Source: Gammaproteobacteria bacterium Ga0074134 (GTDB lineage: Bacteria > Pseudomonadota > Gammaproteobacteria > Ga0077554 > Ga007554). From it: a stretch of 64,000 bases of DNA. Both the position numbers and the translations under genes were made by a program. The notes beneath the pieces are model-generated. The model was not told where the DNA came from. It was given only the letters and a program-made list of their open reading frames with translations, and ran no database searches. Below are positions 27,066 to 34,607 of the stretch, piece by piece. Positions within the stretch are counted from its first letter, which is position 1; each line of letters opens with the position of its first letter. Location of the stretch: the NCBI GenBank assembly GCA_001464965.1, contig LNEJ01000026.1, positions 1-64,000 on the forward strand. Direction: 5' to 3'.

Positions 27066-29618
27066 CTATATACGGCGTGCCGCACTACGCCTATAGCCCC
27101 GCCATGCGCCAAACATGCCCAGCAACGTCAAAGGCAACACCCCAAAAGCACCGCCGCCGCCGGTTGTAAATCCGCCAGGCCCGGTACTATTCGGAAAAGG
27201 ATCCGTGACTGTTACGGACCGCTCAACGGTGACGCTATCGTTACTAGACACAGGATCGATGGTTGTTCCAAGATCGGGGTACGAAACCGTGGCCGTGCTG
27301 CTGAGGGCCTTCCGGTTAAGATCCGAGGGGCTGACGGTCACATAGACATCGAAGGACTTATCCGCCGCCAGCCCGCCACTGTATCCACAGGTGACCGTTC
27401 TTCCATCAACCTGGTTGCAGGCTACAGCAGCCTGGCGGGGACCGTATGACCCAAGCGACACATCGGCATCGAAAACCTGAGTGACGACAATCAACCCGCT
27501 CACGCCCTGAGGGCCATTGTTCGTTACCGTGATCGCGTAGCTCATGCTCGCCGAAGAATTAAAGGCCTTGAGCGACGCACTAGCCCTGGTAGCGAAGCTC
27601 ACCGCAATGTTCAAATCCGCGATCGAGGCCTTGGTGATACCAACTTCCACCGCGCCGATGTCACACGAGCCGCCCGGCACATCGGGCCGGACATACAGGC
27701 GCTGATCCACCCCAGGCTTGGGGCAGGCGTTAATGGGGATGGCGTTGATTGCCGGGCTGCCCGTATTCAGCATATACATCCACTGGGGAACCTTGCTAAT
27801 ACCCGAGAGGTAAGCGGGAAGCACAGCCCCTTCCCCAAAATCGGCGACCGCCACAAGCTGCGGACTGGTGCTGATCTTGTCATTCTTGGCCGCAACCAGC
27901 CCACAGGTATTGCCGCTGTCGATATTATAACCGTTCGATGTAGACGGAAAGGGCACTGTGGGGGCCTCAAGCAGGGCGGGGGCGAAATTCTGGGTAGCCG
28001 CCCTGCCGGCCAGGCAGTTACCCGCCAGGCTGGCACCACCCGCGATGATCGTGCTTTCAAAAATCGTGGCTTTGTTGTTCGAGTTGGCCCCCTGATCAAT
28101 AAATACCTCGTTCCCCAGAACGTAGGAACCACCGGAGCCACCACCACCTGAACCTCCACCACCGAAGCCACCTCCGCCGAAACCACCCCCGAAGCCACCA
28201 CCCCCACAAAAACCAATGCAATCGTCGGCGGTGGGGTCGACCGGACCACTACCTGCTTTGTTGTTGGCGAGAGTGACATGCAGCAGCCTCGCTTTCGCGC
28301 CATTGATCAGCCCGCCGCCCGCGCGGTTGGCGATGTTGTGGCTGATCGTGGAGTGTGCGACCAACATCTCGCCTATCCCCATATTCCGGATACCGCCACC
28401 ATCGCCCAGGAGAGGACCGCCGAAGAAGCTGCCAAAGGAGCCGCTACTATTGCCAGTAAACCCGGCAGTATTCTTATAGATAGCGCTATAACTGATGCGC
28501 ATCACACCCCAGTTGTCGATCCCACCGCCCCACTGTTCCGCAGCATTGGAAGATACAGTGCTGGTGATAATGTTGAACTCAGGCACGTTCATCCCAATTT
28601 GCAAATTAAGGATGCCGCCCCCCTCAATGGAGGTATTGCCGGTAACCAAGCTGTCCCTGAGCGTGACAATGCCGCCGTCATTGGCAATCCCCCCGCCCAT
28701 TCCAAATATCTGCCTAGATGATTGATTGCTGCTGCCAGCAGGCCCGCGGTTGTTGCTGACGATGCTTTTGGTGATGACCAGCGTTCCTTCATTGAGTATG
28801 CCAGCCCCGTTCCTGTAGGTCGTATTGTTGTCCACAACAGTGCTGAGCATAGTCATGTCGCCGCCATTAAAGACACCTCCGCCGCCATTAAACCCCGGCT
28901 CATTCGAATCCCCGCTGTCCTGGGTGCTATTATCTTTGATCGTACAGGTGTTGATGGTCATCTTGGCGCCAAGGGCGTTGTAAATACCGCCACCCTGACC
29001 GCCCGACCTCGCGGTATCCGACCATACCGTCGCGTTCCCGGTTATCTGGCAATTTGAGAGTGTGACCCAGGCCGTTTGGTTGAAAATGCCGCCGCCATTC
29101 CCTTTGGCGCCGCTTACATAGCCTTTCTCTATCGACACATTGCTGATGGTGACGTTATTTTTCCCGATGAAGTGAAACACGCGATCAATACCCTGGGAAA
29201 AGCTTCCTCCCGCCGAGATGCGCGTGGATGCTGAGCTGACGCCCTGAATGGTCAAATCACCCCCGCCGGTGACGTCCAGATCGCCACTGCGGGCACTGTC
29301 TTCGCCCCTACCGCTAATAGTGAGCGTATAGGTTGCCCCTAGTAGCGTGATGGTGTCCGCCCCCGGCAACGCATTAGCCTCCATGATCGCGGCACGCAGG
29401 GTACAGGTAGTGCCTGTCAAGGTGGTTGCACACCTGCCGTCACCGGGACTGGCATCGACCGCATCTGCCGTGCTGTTGACGGGGAAAGTAAGGGCGTGCA
29501 ATGGAGAATTGATCAATAAGCCTGCCGCCAGGGAAGCAAGAAGGGCAAACCGCAGGTGCTGCGCCTTACGGGAAGAGGCGGAACATGCACCAGCCTCTCT
29601 ACTTTTCTTTATTAGCAT
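27066..29618 (-). CDS. CSLREA / beta-helix / DUF11 surface protein with GlyGly-CTERM-like tail (copy B)
   Basis: Paralogue of copy A in tandem, about 850 residues from ATG 29618 (GTG at 29630 is also possible). Same order: signal peptide, CSLREA-type segment (CTLRAAIMEANALPGADTI), beta-helix repeats with many GGGI-x-N turns, DUF11 domain (SYAITVTNNGPQGVSGLIV), glycine run, hydrophobic helix and basic tail. It differs by a glycine-rich insert of about 25 residues (plus-strand 28128-28210) built of GGGGF and GGGGS units next to a CIGFC pair, just before the shared LGNEVFID segment. Tandem duplication with divergence is the simplest origin. The sorting enzyme (rhombosortase) is not in the window. 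Confidence 0.85.
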   Translation of the reverse strand: MLIKKSREAGACSASSRKAQHLRFALLASLAAGLLINSPLHALTFPVNSTADAVDASPGDGRCATTLTGTTCTLRAAIMEANALPGADTITLLGATYTLTISGRGEDSARSGDLDVTGGGDLTIQGVSSASTRISAGGSFSQGIDRVFHFIGKNNVTISNVSIEKGYVSGAKGNGGGIFNQTAWVTLSNCQITGNATVWSDTARSGGQGGGIYNALGAKMTINTCTIKDNSTQDSGDSNEPGFNGGGGVFNGGDMTMLSTVVDNNTTYRNGAGILNEGTLVITKSIVSNNRGPAGSSNQSSRQIFGMGGGIANDGGIVTLRDSLVTGNTSIEGGGILNLQIGMNVPEFNIITSTVSSNAAEQWGGGIDNWGVMRISYSAIYKNTAGFTGNSSGSFGSFFGGPLLGDGGGIRNMGIGEMLVAHSTISHNIANRAGGGLINGAKARLLHVTLANNKAGSGPVDPTADDCIGFCGGGGFGGGFGGGGFGGGGSGGGGSGGSYVLGNEVFIDQGANSNNKATIFESTIIAGGASLAGNCLAGRAATQNFAPALLEAPTVPFPSTSNGYNIDSGNTCGLVAAKNDKISTSPQLVAVADFGEGAVLPAYLSGISKVPQWMYMLNTGSPAINAIPINACPKPGVDQRLYVRPDVPGGSCDIGAVEVGITKASIADLNIAVSFATRASASLKAFNSSASMSYAITVTNNGPQGVSGLIVVTQVFDADVSLGSYGPRQAAVACNQVDGRTVTCGYSGGLAADKSFDVYVTVSPSDLNRKALSSTATVSYPDLGTTIDPVSSNDSVTVERSVTVTDPFPNSTGPGGFTTGGGGAFGVLPLTLLGMFGAWRGYRRSAARRI

Positions 29619-29731
29619 ATAACCACCCACTCACCAGTGCCGGGAAGGCCGCCTATCCCTTGCAGCAAATACCAGGTTGGCATAATACATGCCATAGGTC
29701 TGGCTCTTTTTTTGCTTGTATCGCGGATACC

Positions 29732-29761
29732 CTTATATCAAACAGTCCGGCACGGAGTCAA
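29732..29761 (-). promoter_or_regulatory. Putative promoter of surface-protein gene B
   Basis: On the minus strand TTGACT (29761-29756) is followed after 18 bp by TATAAG (29737-29732). The leader would be about 100 nt. The layout matches the promoter of copy A, which supports both. The gap 29619-29946 otherwise holds only the act terminator. Confidence 0.5.
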
Positions 29762-29880
29762 GGCTAAAACAAGCAAGTCGTTGATAATTCTACAGTTCCT
29801 TGGCGATCAAACCGCCCCTCTCAAGGAACAAAACAATGCGCTTTGGCTTTCTGGAAATGGATTTTTAGCGGGACATTCAT

Positions 29881-29927
29881 AAAAAAACCGCTGACCCTGC
29901 GTTTTTCAGGATCAGCGGTGTGTTTTT
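29881..29927 (-). terminator. Terminator of the act operon (bidirectional)
   Basis: ACCGCTGACCCTG (29887-29899) pairs with CAGGATCAGCGGT (29907-29919), 12 of 13 pairs with one mismatch opposite a C. On the minus strand it ends in a run of seven T; on the plus strand in five T. It lies 20 bp after the actF stop codon. Confidence 0.9.
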
Positions 29928-29946
29928 GCAGCATCAAGCCTTGAAA

Positions 29947-30978
29947 CTAAGCCTTAATCAAGCCGTACCTGGTCAGCGACCACTTCACCGCGAACCACGC
30001 CACGCCGAAGATGGCGATGGTCACACCGATACCAAACGCGGAGGTCATCGGCATGGTGTAGTACTGGGGATCGACCGATCCCGCAATCCAGGTATAGCGC
30101 TCAATCCAAGTGCCGAGCCAGATGGATGTCGCCACCATTACGATCACATACGGATTGTGGCGGTTTGGCGTGATCGCCAGCGTAGTGAACGGAATGATGA
30201 ACTTCATGGTCAGGAATGTCCACCACAGCGGACCAAAGCCCTGGTACATCATGTTCCTGTAGCGCGTCACGTCGTCAGGCAGACGCCCGTACCACATGAT
30301 CAGATACTGGGTGAAGTACAGGTAAGTGAACAGGATGGTAAAGGCGAGCATGAACTGCGCCATATAATTGAATATATGGGGCTCGAACGGCTTGGTTAAT
30401 TTATCAGACCGATACAGGAAAAACAGAAAGATCGTGAAGAAGGCCAGGAAGCCATGGAAATTGCTCACGAAATGATAGGCGCCATAACTGGCGCTGTGCC
30501 AGCCGGGCAACATGGTCATTTCAAAGTCCCAGGCCACCATCGTTCCATAAAGGAAATAGGCAACCGGAATCAGCAAAGCAATATTGCGGAAGCGCCGACG
30601 GACTGCGTAGGACTCGTCAATCTCGCTCAGGTGCTGATACTTGATGAACAGGCCGTACAAGCCCGCCACGATCAGGAAACCGATGATTTGCCGGCTCACT
30701 AGGAAGGTGTAGTCATGCCAGCCCGGCAGGTGTTGGCCTTCATCATGGGCATGGGCCAGCCACTGGAAAGTCGACTCACCGTTTGCCAAAAGCACCAGCA
30801 ACAACACAAATGCGATGGGGAACAGCACTGCCAATGCACAAGCCAGCTTGCGCACCTGAAAGCGCCACTTGCCATTGACCAGGTGAAGGACAGCAGAAAA
30901 TGTCACGCCACCCAGCGCAAGATACAGAATAATTAAAAAGTCTACGGTCAATACTGACCAGCTACCAAAGTTTTCCAT
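29947..30978 (-). CDS. actF: Alternative complex III membrane subunit ActF
   Basis: 343 residues with about ten transmembrane helices and almost no soluble part. Characteristic pieces are LPGWHDYTFLVSRQIIGFLIV, WDFEMTMLPGWHSASYGAYHFVSN in segments, MWYGRLPDDVTRYR and GTWIERYTWI, as in ActF. ActF is structurally related to ActC but lacks a clear quinone role; it packs in the membrane core of the complex. Last gene of the operon, 34 bp after actE, followed by the terminator. No actG and no oxidase gene follow. The predicted product is somewhat shorter than usual ActF proteins. Confidence 0.88.
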   Translation of the reverse strand: MENFGSWSVLTVDFLIILYLALGGVTFSAVLHLVNGKWRFQVRKLACALAVLFPIAFVLLLVLLANGESTFQWLAHAHDEGQHLPGWHDYTFLVSRQIIGFLIVAGLYGLFIKYQHLSEIDESYAVRRRFRNIALLIPVAYFLYGTMVAWDFEMTMLPGWHSASYGAYHFVSNFHGFLAFFTIFLFFLYRSDKLTKPFEPHIFNYMAQFMLAFTILFTYLYFTQYLIMWYGRLPDDVTRYRNMMYQGFGPLWWTFLTMKFIIPFTTLAITPNRHNPYVIVMVATSIWLGTWIERYTWIAGSVDPQYYTMPMTSAFGIGVTIAIFGVAWFAVKWSLTRYGLIKA

Positions 30979-31012
30979 TTTGCCCCTCTGGTGTTCGTAT
31001 TTCTATTGCGTT

Positions 31013-31567
31013 TTATTTAGCGGATACAGTTTTCGCAGGCTCGGCCTGTGCGTCCTGAACCATTTTATGGCGAACATAGTTCACCACATGCCAGCGTTCT
31101 TCCACAGACAGGTCGTTGGAGCCACGCCCATCTTCACGCGCGCTTGGCTTACCATAGGCCGGCATAATCGCGCTGCCGAAAGTAATGGTGCCGAATATCC
31201 ATCCTTCGGTCAGATTCTTCTGGGCATAATCATCGGCCAGGTTGATGGCACCGATTTTCGCAGTAATCGGAGAATCCGCCTGCCCGGTAAGACCATGACA
31301 TGCCGCACAATAAATCCTGAACAGCACCTTGCCCTTCTTCAAGGATTCCTCGGATACCGGGATAGGATTTACCAGATCCTTCGCCTCATCCCGATTGGCA
31401 ACCGTGGTTGCGATCCCCTGCGTCGGAACCGAGCGCTTGGGGAAAGGCGCCATCGGCCCCTCCTGAGGCTTGATGTTGGGCTGATTCATCATGTCCTGCG
31501 ACCAAGGCCAGGCAAACGCCGCCGTGGGCACCAACATCGCAGCTAATAGCGGACCAACAAACCTCAT
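31013..31567 (-). CDS. actE: Alternative complex III monohaem cytochrome ActE
   Basis: Periplasmic c-type cytochrome of 184 residues. Signal peptide MRFVGPLLAAMLVPTAAFA ends in a signal-peptidase I site, not a lipobox. One haem motif, CAACH (about residue 91), with a candidate axial Met in AIMPAYGKPS. It would receive electrons within the complex and pass them on. The start ATG overlaps the actD stop (ATGA). Confidence 0.9.
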   Translation of the reverse strand: MRFVGPLLAAMLVPTAAFAWPWSQDMMNQPNIKPQEGPMAPFPKRSVPTQGIATTVANRDEAKDLVNPIPVSEESLKKGKVLFRIYCAACHGLTGQADSPITAKIGAINLADDYAQKNLTEGWIFGTITFGSAIMPAYGKPSAREDGRGSNDLSVEERWHVVNYVRHKMVQDAQAEPAKTVSAK

Positions 31568-32097
31568 TTGATCACCTCTTCCCGGATTTCAAGTACTTTA
31601 TGCTGCCTGAACAGCGCCTTCATGGGTTCAAACGTATCCTCGTCCAGCTCCATGATGATACCGATTTGATCCACAGCAATTTTTTCGCTGTACAACTTTT
31701 CCTTTTTCCCAAACAACAGGCCGGACAGAACCAGGAAGCTGATTACAGTAAAAATGACGCCAAATAAAATCAGCATTTCATAGGTGAGCACGATATTGGA
31801 TGGCAACGGCACTACCGGCTTACCGCCCTGAGGCTGCACCAGGAAGTTGGCCTGCGCCGACGCCAGGAACAGGAATCCGAAAGTTATGCCGAATATCGCG
31901 CCGGCAAGCGTGAATTTCGGCACATGCGCCGGGCGCTCACCCAGCACCTCCTCAATCTCCGGGTGTTCGATGGGGGACATCAATCTGACATCATCGACGG
32001 ACACGCCAGGAACCTTGTACTGCCGGATGTCGGCAATGGCGGCAAAGGCCTCCTCGAAATCAGAGAACAAACCCAAGATACGATATTTCTTTTTCAT
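31564..32097 (-). CDS. actD: Alternative complex III subunit ActD (DUF3341)
   Basis: 177 residues. An N-terminal soluble domain begins KKYRILGLFSDFEEAFAAIADIR, two transmembrane helices follow (ITFGFLFLASA and LTYEMLILFGVIFTVISFLVLSG, read in parts), and the C-terminal tail is cytoplasmic. The P-x-H-x-P-x-F-T-L-x-G-A-x-x-G segment around PAHVPKFTLAGAIFG is the DUF3341 hallmark. It is 2 bp from actC and overlaps actE. Confidence 0.9.
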   Translation of the reverse strand: MKKKYRILGLFSDFEEAFAAIADIRQYKVPGVSVDDVRLMSPIEHPEIEEVLGERPAHVPKFTLAGAIFGITFGFLFLASAQANFLVQPQGGKPVVPLPSNIVLTYEMLILFGVIFTVISFLVLSGLLFGKKEKLYSEKIAVDQIGIIMELDEDTFEPMKALFRQHKVLEIREEVIK

Positions 32098-32099
32098 GA

Positions 32100-33521
32100 T
32101 TACGCCCCTTCTACACTGGGTCTGCCAGTGGCTTGCTGCATGTCATCCGTCCGCCGATGGAACTTCTCAGCCACTTCGGCATGCGCTTCCCGTCTGCGAT
32201 GGAACACCATTTCCTTGACCTCGTACATGGAAACGCACGGGAATACTTTCACAAAGATAAGGAACAGCAATCCGAACCAGCCGAAACTACCGAACACAAT
32301 GGCCCATTGGACGATGCTTGGCCACAGGAAATTCCAGGCCTCTGGAGCATAGGCATGTGATAGCGTCGGGCCGACGATCATCCAGCGTTCCAGCCACATG
32401 CCTACGTTGAGCAGGATGGATACCACCATCATGGTCGCCATGTGACGGCGCAGCTTCTCAAAGGCCAATGCGAATGGCAGTACCGAGCCAAAGAACATCA
32501 TGGCCCAGAAGTAGGGGGCGAATGGACCGACAAACTTGGAGATCAACACCTCCTTGGCAACGGGATCATGCCCGTACCACGTCGCACCAAACTCAACCAG
32601 GTTCAGGTAAGTCCATACCATGGCGATGGCAAAGGTCAGCTTGCAGGTCTTCTCCATCAGCGCGACCGTCATGTACTCCTCCAGCCTGAAGAAGTACCGC
32701 AGGAGAATAAACAGCGTGATGATAGCCGCACATCCAGAGTACAGCGCGCCCGCCACAAAGTAGGGAGGGAAGCTGGTCACATGCCAGCCCGGCATGATCG
32801 ACATAGCAAAGTCGGAAGACACGATAGAGTGCACCGAAACCGCCAAAGGAATCAGGAAGCAGGCCATCAGCATGTAAGTCTTGCGGAAGTGGCGCCACTG
32901 CCGGTCCGTACCCTGCCAACCCAGCGAGAGCACTGTGTAGAGCTTCTTGCGCCAGCCGGTAACGTTATCGCGGCAGATCGCCAGATCGGGGATCATACCG
33001 ATAAAGAGGAACAGTGCCGATGAGGTAAGGTAGGTGGTGATTGCAAAGGCGTCCCACACCAGAGGCGACCGGAAGTTCGGCCAGATGCCGCGGTCGGTGA
33101 CATACGGAATGACCCAGTACAGGTTCCACATGCGCCCCAGGTGGATCATGGGGAAAAAGCCCGCCGTCATCAGCGAGAATGTTGTCATCGCCTCTGCAAA
33201 GCGATAGATCGGCTTACGCCAGTCGGCATGGATAATATGCAAAATCGCCGACAACAGGGTTCCCGAGTGGCTCATGCCGATCCAGAAAATGAAGGTTGCG
33301 ATATACAACCCCCACATGTGCGGACGGTTAAGATCCGCCACGCCCAGACCATTCTGATATTGATAAACCTCCGCCGTCACCGCGCATGCCAGCATGGCCA
33401 CGCAAACGGCGACGGCGACCCAATAGGCCTTACGCGGATTCTGCAGGCTTTGCAGAATATCCGTGTTGATCTGCGCCCACTTTATCTCTTCGTTAATATC
33501 TTTTTCGTTTACGTATTTCAT
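32100..33521 (-). CDS. actC: Alternative complex III quinol-binding subunit ActC (NrfD family)
   Basis: 473 residues, about ten transmembrane helices in two four-helix bundles of the PsrC/NrfD type; ActC contains the quinol site next to the iron-sulfur subunit. Segments typical of the subunit are FIFWIGMSHSGTLLSAILHI, MTAGFFPMIHLGR, FAMSIMPGWHVTSFPPYFVAG and ATWYGHDPVAKE. The long cytoplasmic C-terminus is charged. Starts 84 bp after actB2. Confidence 0.93.
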   Translation of the reverse strand: MKYVNEKDINEEIKWAQINTDILQSLQNPRKAYWVAVAVCVAMLACAVTAEVYQYQNGLGVADLNRPHMWGLYIATFIFWIGMSHSGTLLSAILHIIHADWRKPIYRFAEAMTTFSLMTAGFFPMIHLGRMWNLYWVIPYVTDRGIWPNFRSPLVWDAFAITTYLTSSALFLFIGMIPDLAICRDNVTGWRKKLYTVLSLGWQGTDRQWRHFRKTYMLMACFLIPLAVSVHSIVSSDFAMSIMPGWHVTSFPPYFVAGALYSGCAAIITLFILLRYFFRLEEYMTVALMEKTCKLTFAIAMVWTYLNLVEFGATWYGHDPVAKEVLISKFVGPFAPYFWAMMFFGSVLPFALAFEKLRRHMATMMVVSILLNVGMWLERWMIVGPTLSHAYAPEAWNFLWPSIVQWAIVFGSFGWFGLLFLIFVKVFPCVSMYEVKEMVFHRRREAHAEVAEKFHRRTDDMQQATGRPSVEGA

Positions 33522-33605
33522 GCCGTCTTTTCCACCGACCTGATCTGTTGAGTTGTCATTGATAATTCCAGGATTGACTCACAAACAACCACGCGAACCC
33601 CACCC

Positions 33606-34607
33606 TTAAACTTCGCGCACCCGCTCCAGGTACAACACACTGGGATCGGTGTTCAAGCCTTCCAGAATACGGTAACCGCGAAGCTCCTTGTTTTGTTTGC
33701 TCTGCTTGGTCTTGCCACGCTCCACCTGATGATAGCTCCACAATTTGCTCACCTGACTCTCAGGATTTTGCATATCGCCAAACACCAACGCCCCGGTGGG
33801 GCACGTCTGGACACAGGCGGTAGCAAACTCCCCATCCATCACCTTGCGGTTTTCCATTTTGGCCATATCCTTCGCCACACGGATGCGCTGGACGCAGAAG
33901 GTGCATTTTTCCATCACACCCTTGTCGCGCACGCTGAGGTCAGGATTGAGCTGCATGTGCAGCGGCTCCGGCCAGGCGTCTTCATAGTAAGACCAGAAAT
34001 TGAAATAGCGCAACCGGTAGGGACAGTTGTTGGAGCAATAACGTGACCCGATACAGCGGTTATACACCTGGGCATTCAGGCCGTCCGGCGTATGGTATGT
34101 TGCAGCCACCGGACAGACCGGCTCGCAGGTGGCGGCATGGCACTGCTGGCACATCATCGGCAAGAAGCTGGCGCCGAAATCCTGGAACTCGCTTTTGGTT
34201 CCGTCAAACCCGACGCGTTCCTCAAAGCTCTGACCACCCTGCTCAAGCAAGCCCGGGAGATAACTACTCGGCATGGATGGCTTGAGATCCGTCTTCTTCG
34301 CAGGAGGATTGCCCTCAATCCAGACATCGACATTCGCGGTAGGAATTGCCTTGTACGGCTCAATATCGGGCTCATCCCAATAACGCTCAATGCGCAACCA
34401 GTTCATGGCTTGGTTTTTACCGCAACGCTTCTCACCCACCACAGGCAGGTTGTTTTCGGCATAACAGGCCACCGAACAGGCATTGCAGCCTATGCATTTA
34501 TTCAGATCAACAACCATACCCCACTGGTGCTCGTACTCATGGAAGCCACCCTCTTCGGCGCCTTTCCGGTACCTGGACCAGTTGGTCAAAATATTATCAA
34601 GTGACAT
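33606..34607 (-). CDS. actB2: Alternative complex III iron-sulfur protein ActB2 (separate gene)
   Basis: 333 residues from ATG 34607, overlapping the end of actB1 by 11 bp. Four cysteine groups for iron-sulfur clusters are visible: CIGCNACSVAC, CQQCHAATCEPVCP, CIGSRYCSNNCP and CTFCVQRI with CVQTCPTG, as in DmsB/PsrB-type proteins. In Rhodothermus marinus and Flavobacterium ActB this domain is the C-terminal half of one fused protein; here it is a separate polypeptide. It would carry electrons between the quinol site in ActC and the haems of ActA and ActE. It has no signal of its own and would be exported with the Tat-bearing ActB1. Confidence 0.92.
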   Translation of the reverse strand: MSLDNILTNWSRYRKGAEEGGFHEYEHQWGMVVDLNKCIGCNACSVACYAENNLPVVGEKRCGKNQAMNWLRIERYWDEPDIEPYKAIPTANVDVWIEGNPPAKKTDLKPSMPSSYLPGLLEQGGQSFEERVGFDGTKSEFQDFGASFLPMMCQQCHAATCEPVCPVAATYHTPDGLNAQVYNRCIGSRYCSNNCPYRLRYFNFWSYYEDAWPEPLHMQLNPDLSVRDKGVMEKCTFCVQRIRVAKDMAKMENRKVMDGEFATACVQTCPTGALVFGDMQNPESQVSKLWSYHQVERGKTKQSKQNKELRGYRILEGLNTDPSVLYLERVREV

